DNA from: Lumbricus rubellus
Taxonomy: Eukaryota > Annelida > Clitellata > Crassiclitellata > Lumbricidae
NCBI GenBank assembly: GCA_945859605.1
Contig: OX243817.1
Span: forward strand, 16,922,252-16,986,251
Length of the DNA stretch: 64,000 bases
Direction: 5' to 3'
The notes under the pieces are model-generated. The model worked only from the letters and a program-made list of their open reading frames with translations. It had not been told where the DNA came from and searched no databases. Shown piece by piece: positions 12,099-24,585 of this stretch. A program made the translations under genes and the position numbers. The stretch's first letter is position 1; each line of letters begins with the position of its first letter.

Positions 12099-13109
12099 GG
12101 GAGGGAGCCCCATACCCTCCCCATCTTGGCTCTACGCGCCTCACAAGCGTCCTTCGGATGCTCAAGTGTCTCCCCCCCCAGAAACCTGAATTCCCCCCCC
12201 CCCCAGAGGAGGGGGACTAGATTAAACACTGCCAGCCCAGGGCTTGAACCGCAGTCCACTGAAACATACATGTGACGATGTGCATGTCACTTATACTGCC
12301 ATAGCTTACCCAAATAGTCACAAGTATATTGCTAAGCAGATGACTGAACTTCATTGGATCTCATGACAACATTCATCCAGTTACACTTACAAGTTACAGG
12401 TGATTATAGTCTTCACACTTTTGTCATACACCTGGAAAACAATTCGTGCTGTTCAAAATTTTACTGCTGGACAACATCTCTGATTTTATGCAATGCTCAT
12501 AAATAAGCTGGTGCTGAATGCTTAGCTTCTAAGTAGAATTAAAATAATATGGCAATATGATAAAAGTTCTGATAAGTATCAAAAATATGTTGGGCAGAAA
12601 CATTGGTAAATTCTGTGCACATTTATTCTGCAGGGTGGCTATAAAATGTAGTGTACCCCTTGACACTGCATCAAATTTCACCCTGTTCAGTTACTCTGGA
12701 GTACATTTTGTATCACAGATAACTTTCCATCACTATCTCATTTATCTAAAATTTCCTAAGATTTCATACATGCCTTTTAAAGTTTAGACAATTCATTATG
12801 TTTTTCCAAGCAATGCATCCTATGATGCATTAATACATCACATTATGAATTAATTGAAACTCGCTACGGTACGATCTCAAAGTTTCTCCAACCAGAATAT
12901 GGAGACACCTTGAAAATATCTGCCCTGTATACTGTGCCATTTACTCATCAGGTGCACCCATTTGAAATCAGTGATGCACCTTGTTCGTATGGCTATTAAT
13001 AATGTCACTTATAAAATGGTTATTATTAATGTCACTTATAAAACAATCGGCATAATTGCAGAAGACGGAATCGCTAGCTTTTAGCGATTTAGTATGTATA
13101 ATAGTCTAT
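12099..13109. other. Intergenic DNA with a diverged MITE end
   Basis: 12107-12240 carries C-rich tracts and ends gattaaacactg, resembling the right end of the element at 25283. The remainder is AT-rich with no supported gene. Confidence 0.35.
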
Positions 13110-13240
13110 AGTAACTAATGACGATACCAACCCTAACACTAACCGACACGTTTAACCTGATCCTAACCTACCCTCACGACGCTTAACCTGATCCTAACCG
13201 ACCCTCACGACGCTTACCCTGACCCTAACCGTTAAACTAG
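13110..13240 (+). repeat. Degenerate telomere-like CCCTAA repeats, block 1
   Basis: Repeated aaccctaac, cctgatcctaacc and gaccctcacgacgctta words form a degenerate array. The core resembles the metazoan telomere repeat (TTAGGG in reverse), interspersed with a longer unit. Confidence 0.6.
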
Positions 13241-13484
13241 CGGTCCCGTGCTCTGAAATTACGCCAAACAATCTTCAGATAATCAAATTACTTCCATAGC
13301 ACAGTTAGCATAAAGCCCAACAGATCAATCGCCGTTCTGCATGCCTGAAATCAACAATCATAAGCCACTGAAGAAATCACATTCAAACCATAAAGATCAT
13401 AAAAACCAGAAGCACAGCTAGAGGGTCAGCAAGTTGAAAGATAAGATTAGCAAGGTATCGTTGACCTAAGGACGCTATGACATC

Positions 13485-13612
13485 AATGCGCAAGTTTACT
13501 GGCGTCGTGTCGTTTAGGATCAAGTTAGGCGTCGTGTTTGTTTGTAGGGTAAGGTTTGACGTCCGAGATGTACGGTTGGGGTCAGGATTAGTTTCGTCAT
13601 TAGACACTTAAG
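13485..13612 (-). repeat. Telomere-like repeats, inverted block
   Basis: The same words as block 1 appear inverted here (gtcgtgtcgtttaggatc, gtagggtaaggtttgacgtc, ggggtcaggattag). The two orientations within 400 bp point to an interstitial rearranged array or the arms of an element. Confidence 0.5.
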
Positions 13613-14034
13613 TTCATTAGACAACCTGGTAGCCTAGCCGTGCGCGCAGACACTACTAGGCCCTATATAGTGTAAATCAGGATAGAACATAATAAACTGC
13701 GAGTATAATCTTTTACTTAGATTCAGTCACATTTGCTAAACAACAACAGTATAAACGTAACATTGATATTATTTATATTTTCTTTCTTCGCCGCCATCAC
13801 TTACTGCTCTATGATCACAATCTATTTTTAGCTCAACCAATCGCATCTCATCCAATCCACTGGCGCGTTGCAGAGCATAGAAAGTTGCATTTAAGAGTAA
13901 GTAAGTGCAGAAACTTTCAACCGAAACGTGTATTTACTACGGCAAAAGTAGAGTAGCCTAGCGGAGAGCGGAAAATTCTGTATGGTTGGAAAGTATCATT
14001 CTAACGAAGACCTTAAATTTAAGCCTAAACCTAA

Positions 14035-14240
14035 CTGAGCGTGACGACGCCAAACCTTAAGAATATAATGACGACACTAACACTACCCTAACCGACCCAC
14101 ACGACGTCAAACCTTAATAACCCTAACACTAACCCTAACCGACCCTCACGACGCCAAACCTTAAGAATCTAATGGCGACACTAACCCTAACACTAACCCT
14201 AACACTAACCCTAACCGGCCCTGACCACGCCAAACCTTAC
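14035..14240 (+). repeat. Telomere-like repeats, block 3
   Basis: Three short units of a roughly 65-bp repeat (gacgccaaaccttaagaat plus actaaccctaacactaaccc). The CCCTAA phase is best preserved at 14175-14220. Confidence 0.65.
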
Positions 14241-14500
14241 AATTTCATAATAAAGAACGTTAAAGTTATATAGGCCTATTAGGTGGAATTAAGGGAGAGA
14301 GGTCAACTCTAGATGTCAGCGACGCCATTGATCTGCATAGGCTAGGCCTACAGACTGTGCTTTTAGCAGAAATATTATGAGATGGATAGGCTATGTTCGC
14401 CCGTATTAACACATTTGAGTCGATGTCATTTAGGAAAATCAGCCTAGCTGCAGGCAGCGCAGGGCCCTGGGCTTTTTCGGTTAAATTACACCGTGGCTAA

Positions 14501-15006
14501 GGGGCCGTCCATAAAGTATGTCACGCTCCAGGGGGGGGGGGGGTCCGAGAAAGTGTGACAGTTTGTGACAGGGGGGAGGGGGGGGGTCAGGCCATGTGTG
14601 ACGTCACACATTTATTTATTTTAATAATGTGTATTATATAATTGTCTAGTTTAATTTTTGCAATTTTTGTTTTCAAATTCAATCTACATTGAGTTACTGC
14701 TTCAATGAATAACTGTGACAACTGTTTGCAATTAACTATTCTACTATTAAAGTCATTCTAATAATGTGATAGTACTTTTAAGTGGAAACTTTACAGTTTA
14801 ATAGTGAAGTGTGTTTTAGATTAAATTTGAATAAGGTGTTAATTACAAAAATTTCGAAAGTGCGACGTACTTTAGGGGGGGGGGTCCGAGAAAGTGTGAC
14901 ATACTTTAGGGGGGGGGTCCGAAAAAGTGTGACAGTTTGTGACAGGGGGGGAGGGGGGGGGTCAAAAATGGTCAAAAATAGCGTGACATACTTTATGGAC
15001 GGCCCC
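14501..15006. mobile_element. PIF/Harbinger-like MITE
   Basis: About 26-28-bp terminal inverted repeats begin GGGGCCGTCCATAAAGTATG. The 3-bp duplication taa flanks the element at 14498-14500 and 15007-15009; TAA or TTA is the Harbinger target. The subterminal G-rich block gtccgagaaagtgtgac is repeated on both sides. No transposase was seen. Confidence 0.8.
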
Positions 15007-15119
15007 TAAAAGTATGCAAACTGTAAACGAAACTTGGTTAAAAAATTTAATGTGATAAGCGAAAGTTTAGGCCTAGGCTATAGCTGCATATCTAAGTTAA
15101 TACACTTTGGCTGCATATA

Positions 15120-16335
15120 CAGGGTGCGGCCAAAAAAAAAAATCCATTACGTAAATATCGATTTCTCATAAACCGCTGAATATTTTGTTACAAATATTTT
15201 CATTTTTATTCGTAACATATTTTTGCATATTGTGTGAAAATTTTATGTCAATATCTTTATATTTGTGATCATGACGTAAGGCAAAAGAAAGAACTTCATT
15301 TTTTCAACTGAACAGGGCATTCACGAAGTAGGAAATCATATTTTTACATAAGTATCCTGCGGTGTGCCTTAATTAGTCTTTCCCGCTTAGCAGACGGTGA
15401 CAAAGAATGGTTTTATTCACCGATGAAAATGTCTTTTGCATTAATCCACCCATTAAAAATCAAAACAACCGCGTCTGGGCGAAGAAGATAAAAGCCGATA
15501 TCCATCCAAGCCGTCTCTTGGTCGAGAGAGCCATTGCAAGTTCTCTCCCCACATCATGGTTTCTGCAGGTATCAGCTATGAGGGTAAAGGACGTTTGCAT
15601 TTCATTGACGAGAAGGCCAAAGTCAATGCTAAGTACTACGTGGAGATTCTTTTGCCTAAGCTTGTCGATGATTATCTTGGGAAATCAGTTCACTTTACTG
15701 CAGCAAGATGGAGCGCCCGCTCACGACGCCAAACTGCATGGCCCAAGATTGGTTAACAAGTCACTGTCCGGACTTCATCGACAAGGATTCGTAGCCGCCA
15801 AATTTCCCAGATATGAACACACTCGACTATGCTGTCTGGGGTGCAATGCTTGAGACCTGCCACAAACTTACCACAAAGCCTAAGAACCTTCCTGAACTGA
15901 AAAATACGCTGCAAATCATCTGGAATTCATGAATTGCCACTTGAGACCATTCAGAGGTCTGTTCTGGGCTTTCGAAAACGTCTGCAAGCTTGCGTAAAAG
16001 CAAACGGTGGTCACTTCGAACATTCATTGCACAAAACTTTACACTTGGCCTAATCTTGTCAATAACAATAAGTAACCGTGAACCTTGTTACATTATTGTT
16101 TGCGTCGTTACTTTGTTACTTATTGCTGTCAGTAAATGTCGGTTGAAACGAAAATACCATTGTTTCACATCAGGGTTGCACAATTTTGGTTCTCATGATT
16201 CGAATTTCATTAGATTTGGCCAAGTTGTAGATAAATATGTGTCAAATAGACTGGCGAAGTTTTGTAACAAAATATTTAGCGGTTTTCGAGAAATCGCAAT
16301 TTTCGTAATGGATTATTTTTTTTGGCCGCACCCTG
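15120..16335 (+). mobile_element. Decayed mariner-type transposon
   Basis: The terminal inverted repeats begin CAGGGTGCGGCCAAAAAAA and extend imperfectly through gtaacaaaatattta-type sequence, with TA on both sides (15118-15119 and 16336-16337). The length of 1216 bp is near full size for the superfamily. A broken transposase lies inside. Confidence 0.9.
15400..16030 (+). pseudogene. Mariner-type transposase, broken
   Basis: Recognisable pieces in several frames are VLFTDENVF (first catalytic Asp), QQDGAPAH (second Asp, near 15700), NFPDMNTLDYAVWG (third Asp, near 15811), and a C-terminal LQACVKANGGHFEH near 15985-16025. Spacing of the second and third catalytic residues is about 36-37 codons after allowing for the frameshift. 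The N-terminal DNA-binding domain is not visible. At least two frameshifts and stops make it inactive. Confidence 0.8.
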
Positions 16336-17644
16336 TATAGTTTGTGTTTTTCAGTGCTATATTAGGATAATAAATGGTAGCCTACTTATTGTGTTCACTA
16401 TTATTTAAATAATATTTAGCTTAGCATATATTATAATTAAATTTGATGTGCGACCTACTATGTGGCCTGAAATAGGCCTACATAGTTTATAATATTGTAA
16501 TTATTTTGTAAGTAGGCCCATAGAATATTATTAGATATAGAAACGTGGCAATGACGTTGTCACAAAGGATTAGCCTACTACACCCGTTGCGATTTCCTTT
16601 TTTATATAAAATTCAACTGACGTCACAATTCTCACACATGACGTAATCTTAAAATGACGCAGATGACTTTGTCAGTTTCGGGATCGTTGTTTATTTCTGT
16701 CGATGACGGTGAAGATAATTTTTAGTTATTTATTGAACAATCCGGTTGATGCTGAAGAAGACGACGGCAAAAACGATTAAAACGACAACAAAATGCGACA
16801 AAGATGATGGTGTAAAAGAAGAAAACGAAGACCAACATTGTTCCCCAACAGAGCGGCGGCAGTCGATCATCGAAGTGAAGAAAAAATAATTCGTAATTCG
16901 CACGTGAGAGATTTTTTCGCCGTTAGGCCCTATTTCAAGGATCAAAAATAATCGATCATTAGGGAACGAAAGAAGCTTAGTTAAACATGAATTTATATTA
17001 TTATGAAATGAGAAACTACATGTAGGCCTAACTTGATGCAGGTTCTAAGAAGCAAACATGAAAGTAGGCTAAAGCAGTAACAGAAGTAGGCCTAAAACCT
17101 GCTATAGGTGAAATATTTTGTAAAAGACTTATTTTGCGTTGAGCGTACCCATATAGGCCTAGGTCTATTTAATTATTGCATCAGCCGTTCACGAATTTGG
17201 CTTGTAAAATATCCATCTCTATAGCGCGCATTAGGCTAAGACCGTTTTATAGGCTACATTAAAAGTTTTAAATTTGCCTCTTAATAAAAGTTTGACCTAA
17301 AACTCGAAGGTCATTTTTTTCTGAGTTTGACCCTATGCCTCTGTATGTCTCAAACAGTGACTATTGCCATAGCAATGGTAACCGATCGAGAGACGAAACA
17401 CACGTGCCATCTCCATCACAATAACGTAGATTTTCGCCGAAAGAAGTCTAACCTGTCCTGAGTGTCCTCTTAACATTTTGAGACAATAGGCCTAGACGTC
17501 ATTTTTTGTGGACAATGAACCTCATTATGACGTCATGAATGTAGTATTTGTTCGCACACTTATTGATTATCGATTCCGCAGATTGAAGAGCCGTGCACGT
17601 TGTGACCTTACATGTAGGCCTACTGCCGCCTACACTTAATAGGC
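16336..17644. other. Intergenic DNA, no gene recognised
   Basis: AT-rich sequence with many TAGGCCTA-type words (near 16477, 17026, 17090, 17152, 17485 and 17617). The minus open frame at 16730-16945 has no supporting context. Confidence 0.4.
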
Positions 17645-17784
17645 CAGTGTGAGAATTGTGGAAAAATGACTGGGGGTTGGCCTATGATAAACTTGGAATT
17701 GGGTGTGAAGAAACGGAGTTTACTATGGGGCTCTAAGAAAGACTGGGGGTGAAACCCCCAAACTCCCCGGCAATTCTCACTCTG
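17645..17784 (+). mobile_element. hAT-type MITE, CAGTGTGAGAATTG family, copy 1
   Basis: Ends CAGTGTGAGAATTG and CAATTCTCACTCTG. Shares atggggctctaagaaagact and gaaacccccaa with copies at 18122 and 48629. The flanking 8-mers match at 6 of 8 positions, a worn duplication. Confidence 0.75.
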
Positions 17785-18121
17785 ATGTAGGCCCCTACAT
17801 GCATGGGCGTTGTTCTGTCTTATTTCATTTAGACATAGGAAACAATTCGGAAACCAGATGAAAATTACCTGAAGACGGGGCGCAATCATGGTCTAGAAGT
17901 TGGGTATAGGACCTGCAGCATCACATGATGGAAATTCAGAGTCGGAGGAAAGGCGAACGTCAAACGCACGAAGCCGCGATTGCTCATGAAGGCAAGAATC
18001 TATTTGTTCATTAATTTATCCGTTTATACAATATACATCCAATGATCTATTAATAATTCTTCTGCTTGTTCATCCATTCATCTATATCCATCCAGCTTTC
18101 GACTGACAAAGAGCCAACAAA

Positions 18122-18268
18122 CAGTGTAAGAATTGTGGAAAAGTAACTGAGAGGTTGGACCATTGCACTTGGAATTGTGGTGTGAAAACAGACTTGACTA
18201 TAATTACTATGGGGCTCTAAGAAAGACTGAGGGTTTGAAACCCCCAACCCCCGGCAATTTTCACCTTG
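18122..18268 (+). mobile_element. hAT-type MITE, CAGTGTGAGAATTG family, copy 2
   Basis: Same family as 17645-17784. The exact 8-bp duplication ccaacaaa flanks it at 18114-18121 and 18269-18276, which fixes both ends and supports hAT-type mobilisation. Confidence 0.85.
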
Positions 18269-18276
18269 CCAACAAA

Positions 18277-19403
18277 CGAAGCACATGAATACTGGGCCAT
18301 GCATGCACGATAGTAAGCAAGCTTGTTTAGGCCAACTTTATTTCGTCGTATTCAATGATACCACATAATGTGATAACATAGGCCTATATCATTATCATCA
18401 TAAAATTTCTGTATTTTCTTTAGGAACCGCTGCATGACTGCAGTGTGAAAGGATTGACCCGGGAGGATTGGCCTGATGGGTTGTGACGAGTGACGGTTGT
18501 GTGGCTCTGTGTTGTTTTTGTTGTTGTTGTTTGTAGTTTATTTGTATTATCACCTGCCGGGCCTCTGGCGTGGCGTAAAACCCCGTAAGCTCCTCGCAAA
18601 GGCAGGAGGGCCCCTGGCGCGGACGCCACGGCTTAAAGTTCCGCAAGCCCATTATTATTAATTTTTAATTTATTTTTATTTATGTGCTGTGCGTTGTTGA
18701 GCCGTGGGGCGAGAAGGGGGAAATGGGCGAAATGATTATAGGGATGTGGTGGACGTTGAGACTTGCAAGTGACGTGGTGCCAAATCACAGTGGGACATCG
18801 AAACACGGCGTCAAGATGACAACCTCAACTCAATCGACAACGAGGCTGCAGACGCTGATTCGACCTGGCGCAAAAACTCTTCAATATATTTGACATTGAA
18901 ACAGTTTTTGCTAATACAATTGATTAACAACAGTGTGGGACGATGGATTTAGCCCAAAAAGCAGCAGTTATTTGTACTTTCTGTGTCGTGTCTTTCTGAC
19001 TGTTCACAACTCTGCCATGCATCAAATAATTATTCGACTATAGGCTTTGTCGAAGACTCGAAGTAGGCGAGCAAGTAAGAAGGAACCAAGGTTCTGATAA
19101 GCAGTTTGCCGAATGTCTATACTACTAATCCTGGCCTTTCCCCCCTTAATTCTACACTGGGAATATCACTATATAGGCTAGGAGCAGTCACTTCAGTGAC
19201 TGAAAATTAACTGTGAAAAGCTAAATAGCATGTAAATGCAATAGTAGGCCTAGGCCTATAGAAACTGCATGCCTACATGATTATACGGTGTAAGCTAAAT
19301 TAAATTGAAGTAGATACTCTGTAGATAGTGTCTTGATTTCCTGGATAGGCGCTGGAAGACTGTTCCAGGCGCATGCATGGGCCTGTCACGATATCTTCCC
19401 CCC
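18277..19403. other. Intergenic DNA with a GC-rich patch
   Basis: 18555-18650 is GC-rich and partly self-complementary (gggcctctggcgtggcg and ggcgcggacgccacg) and may be an old repeat end. No gene was recognised. Confidence 0.3.
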
Positions 19404-19555
19404 CAGGGCTTAAAGTGTGACTGGACGGTCATGGACGGCGTCCAGGCACTTATTTTAAAATCTCAATGCCGTCCTGCCACGTATTTTGACCGCACAGCAT
19501 GGAAAGATAAGGAGCGTCCATGGCAGGCACTTCTTTTTCTACACGTTAAGCACTG
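19404..19555. mobile_element. Short hAT-like MITE
   Basis: The ends CAGGGCTTAAAGTGTG and CTACACGTTAAGCACTG form imperfect inverted repeats. Both flanks are C-rich 8-mers agreeing at 6 of 8 positions. The interior is non-coding. Confidence 0.55.
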
Positions 19556-19563
19556 CCCCCCCC

Positions 19564-20972
19564 CCCACCATAAAAGTCCCTCCTTCTCCCAAACAGAGTC
19601 TCCCTGTCTGAAAGTCTGTATTGGAAGAATTTTCTGGTATGAAAGCATATTAATATTTTATGTTCTTGTTAAATAATTTAGTAACGTAAACTAACGGTTT
19701 AACCTTTACGCCTATATACGCTAAATTGTAGGCTACTGCAGTCCATTTCACGCTCAATGGGAAAGACTTTATTTCGCGGCGGAGAAAATATGCTATCTCC
19801 CACCATTATATTTCAGTCTTACGTCTAGTTTTTGAACTTGTGATCATGCGATGCTTCTGAAGATTTTAACGTGAATGCTTTCAAAAAATGTAGGCCTATA
19901 CTCAAAGCACGCAACGTGCTCAGTTCTTGGCTTGCTACAGTTTAACGACACTGCCATATTATGATATCAAAAATGATTGTGTCGCCCTCCTCCTTTGTCC
20001 AGGCTTGGGACTGTCACTGGCAGAGTGCAACGACTGGCGGAGTTTTTGTTTAATTTTTCAAATGTATATCTATTGACTTATAATAGGTCTAACTGCACAC
20101 ACGAAATAATGAAGCGATCGTCTTAATTGTTCTCACTTGCAAGACTGCGATGGCTTAGAAAACGCGTCAGTTAATAGCATGATGACCTGTGAACTTTGAA
20201 AGGGTCTCATAATCCCTTTAAGTTCGACACGGCGTCTCAGATGCTTTCACGGGGCGTGCAAGAATAATAACCGAATGCACGTGTGCGGGGTCAGCTCAAA
20301 AGCGGACGGTTCGAATTGACCACTTAAGCTCCGTCGCCTTACAACGCTCGGTCCACCACCGACCGTTGTTTATACTCCCTCGTAATTTCTTGGGAGTGGA
20401 TTAACCCGGCGGGAGTTGGACGGTCCTCTACTGTGGGAGTCGGCTTTCTGACTTCTCTCATCATCCTCTGAAGCGTGACCTGAGGGCGGCGGGCCACGGA
20501 CAGCCACGCAAAGTCTTAATAGTCCTATGAGGCTGTGAGTGTGTACCGCGGTCTCACAGGGTCGTTTATTAGGGTCAGACCCAAGGGTCATTACACGTGG
20601 GGCGGATTTAAAATCTATGGCGGGTTAAAGGAGATGATGAAGGCATGCAGGCGGTGGGCAGCGTCTGCAGACTGGATGAGGGACCAGCGAACGATGATCC
20701 CAAAGGGAGAATTTATCGACTTAACCTAAGTCGACTCAAAGGACATCGAGGAGAAGGAGAAGAAGAGGAAGAGGAAGAAGATGAGGAGGAGGAGGAAGAA
20801 GAGCAAAGAAAAGATGAAGACGATCTCTAATTATCAACATCACTTTTGATATATGACTAATAAAGAATTGACCACGCTCAATCTTCTAAGCTTTGTTCCT
20901 CTGCCTTTGGAAATAATATTATGTGTCTGTTTCTGATTACTATTCTTGTCAGGCAAATATTTCTTTTTGTCT

Positions 20973-20981
<9 letters not shown>
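19564..20981. other. Intergenic DNA with an acidic open frame of doubtful status
   Basis: 20300-20830 has higher GC. It holds overlapping open frames ending in a Glu-rich stretch encoded by GAG/GAA repeats (20752-20830). No homology or splice signals were recognised. It could be an untranslated exon or simple repeat and is not called as a gene. Confidence 0.3.

Positions 20982-21036
<55 letters not shown>
20982..21036 (+). repeat. (GT)n microsatellite
   Basis: About 27 uninterrupted GT units. Confidence 0.95.
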
Positions 21037-21039
<3 letters not shown>

Positions 21040-21939
21040 ACCTATAGTATAGGGTCTGTATATACCACGCACTGTTGCAGTGAGATGCAACAATAGGCAG
21101 ACTTGTATTTCGCAAGCGATTGAAAACCGATTGATTGCTCGATCGATTGTGGTCTGCTATATTATATTATGAGGTCGGGGCTCACACGTCATTTGGGTTT
21201 TCTTACATCGCGCTATATAAATGATCTCATATAACATTCACTTACTATATTTTTTACGCACCAAGTGCGAGATAAGATTTCAACTGACTTTGCACGCGCG
21301 GTTTTTGCATGCACTATAGGACCTAATTTTATTTAAAGATTCGAGCAACTTGTATAGGCTATTTTTTATCTGTAATTCTGTATGTAGAAACCGCCGAGTT
21401 TCTTCCTTTTAATAGAAGGCCTAATTTAACATAATTTGCTATATTGCATGTAGGTCTACATTAGGTCAATGTATTTGGCTAGGCCTGTATATAGTATACG
21501 TGTGCATGAATGTACAGCAGGGAGCATGGAGAGTATCTGCAATTAACATGATTGCTCTTAATGAATTCTATCGCTGCTGCAGAGATGCGGGTATTGCATA
21601 TAAATATACTGACATGCGTTGCATGGATGTTGCAACTTATACAACACATCAAAGGGCGTCGACAGTCACTCAATGCAAGATGCAAATTTATAGACTATAC
21701 GGGACATATACAATTATACACGTAAACGCATCGATTAACATGTAGACTAGGCTACGCATGTATTGAGGGTCTATACTCTATAGGCCTATAGATACACTCT
21801 GACAGGTGTATATATGAGTAGAGGATAGACCTATGCAGGGATAAATGCGTTATAATCACGATGTAGGCATTTTATGTGTAACCTGCCATAGAGCAGAACA
21901 GGTTCCAAATCGAGGACAACCAATTCCTATGTATAGTTG

Positions 21940-22248
21940 TTCAAAGAATAAATTATTCAGAGAGGAGTTGGATTAGATTATGAAAAGTATTGTCTTTTGG
22001 ATTAGGTCATTCAAAGGAAGATCCTTTGGATTAGATTATTCAAAGGAGGATCTGTTGTATTCAATTATTCAAAGAATTATATTGCAGGATTATGCATATT
22101 ATTCAAAGAAGGATCTATTGGTTAGATTATGTCAATTTATACGGTCTTTTAGATTAGATGATTCAAGTAGGCCTAAAGGCCTTTTGGATTACTTGTTCAA
22201 AGAAAGGTCTGCTGAATAATTTATTGAACTATTCAAAGCGGATGTCCC

Positions 22249-22311
<63 letters not shown>

Positions 22312-22470
22312 CAATTGCCAACCCTAATGTCCTGGATCTGATTATTTGAAGATCTGTTGGAAAAAGAAAGTCTCTTGGATTAGATTAGTCTGTTAGATTA
22401 AATCATTCAACTGAACTGTTTGGCTTATTCGTATACGAGAGTCTGCTGGATTAGTTTATGCAAAGGATCG
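21940..22470 (+). repeat. Degenerate tandem array around ggattagattattcaaag
   Basis: The words ggattag, ttattcaaag and gatct(g/t)ttgg recur every 35-40 bp from about 21950 to 22470, interrupted by an (AT)n run at 22249-22308. Copies are strongly diverged. Confidence 0.65.
22249..22308. repeat. (AT)n microsatellite
   Basis: About 30 perfect AT units inside the degenerate tandem array. Confidence 0.95.
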
Positions 22471-22611
22471 ATAGTCTGCTTGAGTAAATCTTCAAAAAAT
22501 GGTATCTTTTTTATTAGATTATGTTTATTGATTTAAATTAATCAAAATTTAGGAGCGTCTGTTTAACATATAATTTTTTATCATCAACTGAAAATTTGTC
22601 TATATGCATAT

Positions 22612-22903
22612 GTGTGTGTGTGTGTGTGTGTGTGAGTTTGGCTCTCTTTCTGTCTCTGTCTCTGTCTGTCTCTCTGTCTGTCTCTCTCTCTGTCTCTCTG
22701 TGTCTTTGTCTCTCTGTCTCTCTCTCTGTTTATGTATGTCTGTCTATGTCTGTCTGTCTCTATGTCTATGTCTCTGTCTTCGTCTCTGTCTCTATCTCTC
22801 TCTGTCTGTCTCTCTCTGTCTCTCTGTATTTTTCTGTCTATGTATGTCTGTCCATGTCTGTCCTCTGTCTGTTTGTCTATATGTCTATGTCTCTGTCTCC
22901 GTC

Positions 22904-22956
<53 letters not shown>

Positions 22957-22960
22957 TTCC
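22612..22960 (+). repeat. Pyrimidine-rich TG, TCTG and TCTC microsatellite
   Basis: Starts as (TG)n, continues as mixed TCTG/TCTC/TATG tetramers, and ends with a pure (CTGT)n run at about 22905-22947. Long Ser/Val/Leu/Cys open frames across it are artefacts of the repeat. Confidence 0.95.
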
Positions 22961-24099
22961 CCCTTGTGTTCCTGCAAATGTCGGTCGATGTATCATCCTT
23001 TCTGATGTTGACGGCTTCACAAGTTATAGGTTAATAATTATGTCGTGATGCATAAATGTTGCGGATTCATCTGCATGACAAAATTAACAGTGAGTCAGTG
23101 AACCGAGACTTTGTGTAATTTTCACTTTCCCGCTTTCAGCACTACAGCTTTCGTTTAGTATACGGCTGGCTCTGTGTACAACATTTGTTTATTTCTGTAC
23201 GAAGACTAAAGCCTTTGCGCTATAGTAGGCTACAGTTAACAGGTACAAACACAGTAATGACATAAAAGGGATGGAATTCCCTTGTGGGCAACTAATTGCA
23301 TTCAATGTATTAATGTAAATTATGTGTTGTATACGACGCTTATACATAGGTGTGTCCGATCATCAGAGGGAGCCAGTCATTTCAAGTATAAGTACGTCGA
23401 CCTTTATTGCATATGGATGCAATGATAAACAGGTTAATAATATTGTGAGTCCCCCTCTATATAATATGCAGCAGCAGCAGTTGCTCGGATGGACCGCCCG
23501 TCGATGTCCATGTCACGGCTAATAAGGACTCACTTTATTCGGCCCACCGTGTAGCTCGCCCTCGCCGCGCTGGGGCGCCACAGTCGGCGGTATATCCATC
23601 TCCCCCGCATCCTCCTCTCCGTTCGATCATCTCTCTCTCTGCCTCAGCAGCAGCAGCAGCAGCAGCAGCCGTATCACTGACCAATGGCTTCGTTTGAAGC
23701 ATCGTTCGTCGCTGACCACTCACCACGGGAGGCGGAGCGTTCAGCTGAATATGGATTACACACATCAATCCTATACGTGATGTACACATGTATAATTGTA
23801 TATGCATGTTTATATATGTATATAATGTATATGATGTATTTACATAATAATATGATGTTTCAATGTCTGTATGTGTAGGCCTATGTGCCCTCTATCGAGC
23901 ATTGCAACAGCCACTTATCACCTGCGTGCCAATGAGTTCTAAAAAAACTTCATCATTTTATAATAATGAAGTTTGATTTCTGAATTAAAACAACCCCTTG
24001 CCAAAGTTTAGGTCGACAGCAGCGGACATAATGAATGAATCCGTGCATAGTATTAAATCAGTCGATCTCATGAGATTCCTGCGCTGCATGAATCCCGGC
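22961..24099. other. DNA upstream of Pax2/5/8
   Basis: 23540-23740 is GC-rich with a (CAG)n run at 23646-23669 and a gaccaatggc word that would fit a CCAAT box. This could be part of the Pax promoter or an untranslated exon. No TATA box in convincing position was seen. Confidence 0.3.
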
Positions 24100-24585
24100 G
24101 ATCACCTGTCAATCATCGGCGGTGGGCGTGTCCTCAGCTGATCGATACCAAGCCCTGCTCCAGCGGCTGCGGTGGCTGCGCTGCGGTGGGAGCACCTGGT
24201 CCTCCTCCATCCTCCATCCTCCATTCTCCATCGTCGTCGTCGTCGTCGTGCATTGGATGAGCTGCAGCCACTTTGCGTGTGTCCGGATTCCATGGACCGC
24301 GTCTTCACAGACCCATGCGCCACCGCCACCGCCGCCATCGCACGGACCACCGACCAGATCCACGGACCAGCGACTGCACACGGCGCTGTTGCTCCAGCTG
24401 ACCAAGCATCCACGGACCAGTGCTTCAGCAGCACCAGCAGCAGCAGCAGCAGCATCAGCAGCAGTCCGGCGTTGTTCAGTTAGCTGAGTCGATCGCTCAA
24501 GTGGATAATTGCATTTCTCTGCTGCTGCAGCTGGCATCGTCGTGGTCAGTGGTCAGTGTTCAGTGGTGGTCACTGATGGTCAGCC
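24100..24585 (+). promoter_or_regulatory. Probable Pax2/5/8 5' untranslated or promoter region
   Basis: GC- and CpG-rich sequence, unlike the AT-rich surroundings, lies directly before the Pax start codon. It contains GTC and CAG trinucleotide runs. The frame of the start codon is closed by TGA at 24574-24576. Long open frames on both strands look like by-products of composition. The transcription start was not identified. Confidence 0.4.

Noticed and set aside
20645..20830. Small acidic protein ending in a poly-Glu stretch
   Set aside because: The acidic part is a GAG/GAA repeat, and the N-terminal part has no recognised similarity or start context stronger than chance.
22596..23048. Long Ser/Val/Leu/Cys open frames (up to 150 codons) on the plus strand
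   Set aside because: They are translations of TCTG/TCTC microsatellites in overlapping frames, without splice sites or other coding signs.
24102..24537. Overlapping open frames on both strands upstream of Pax exon 1
   Set aside because: GC-rich composition and trinucleotide runs explain their length; no homology recognised and the Pax frame is closed upstream.
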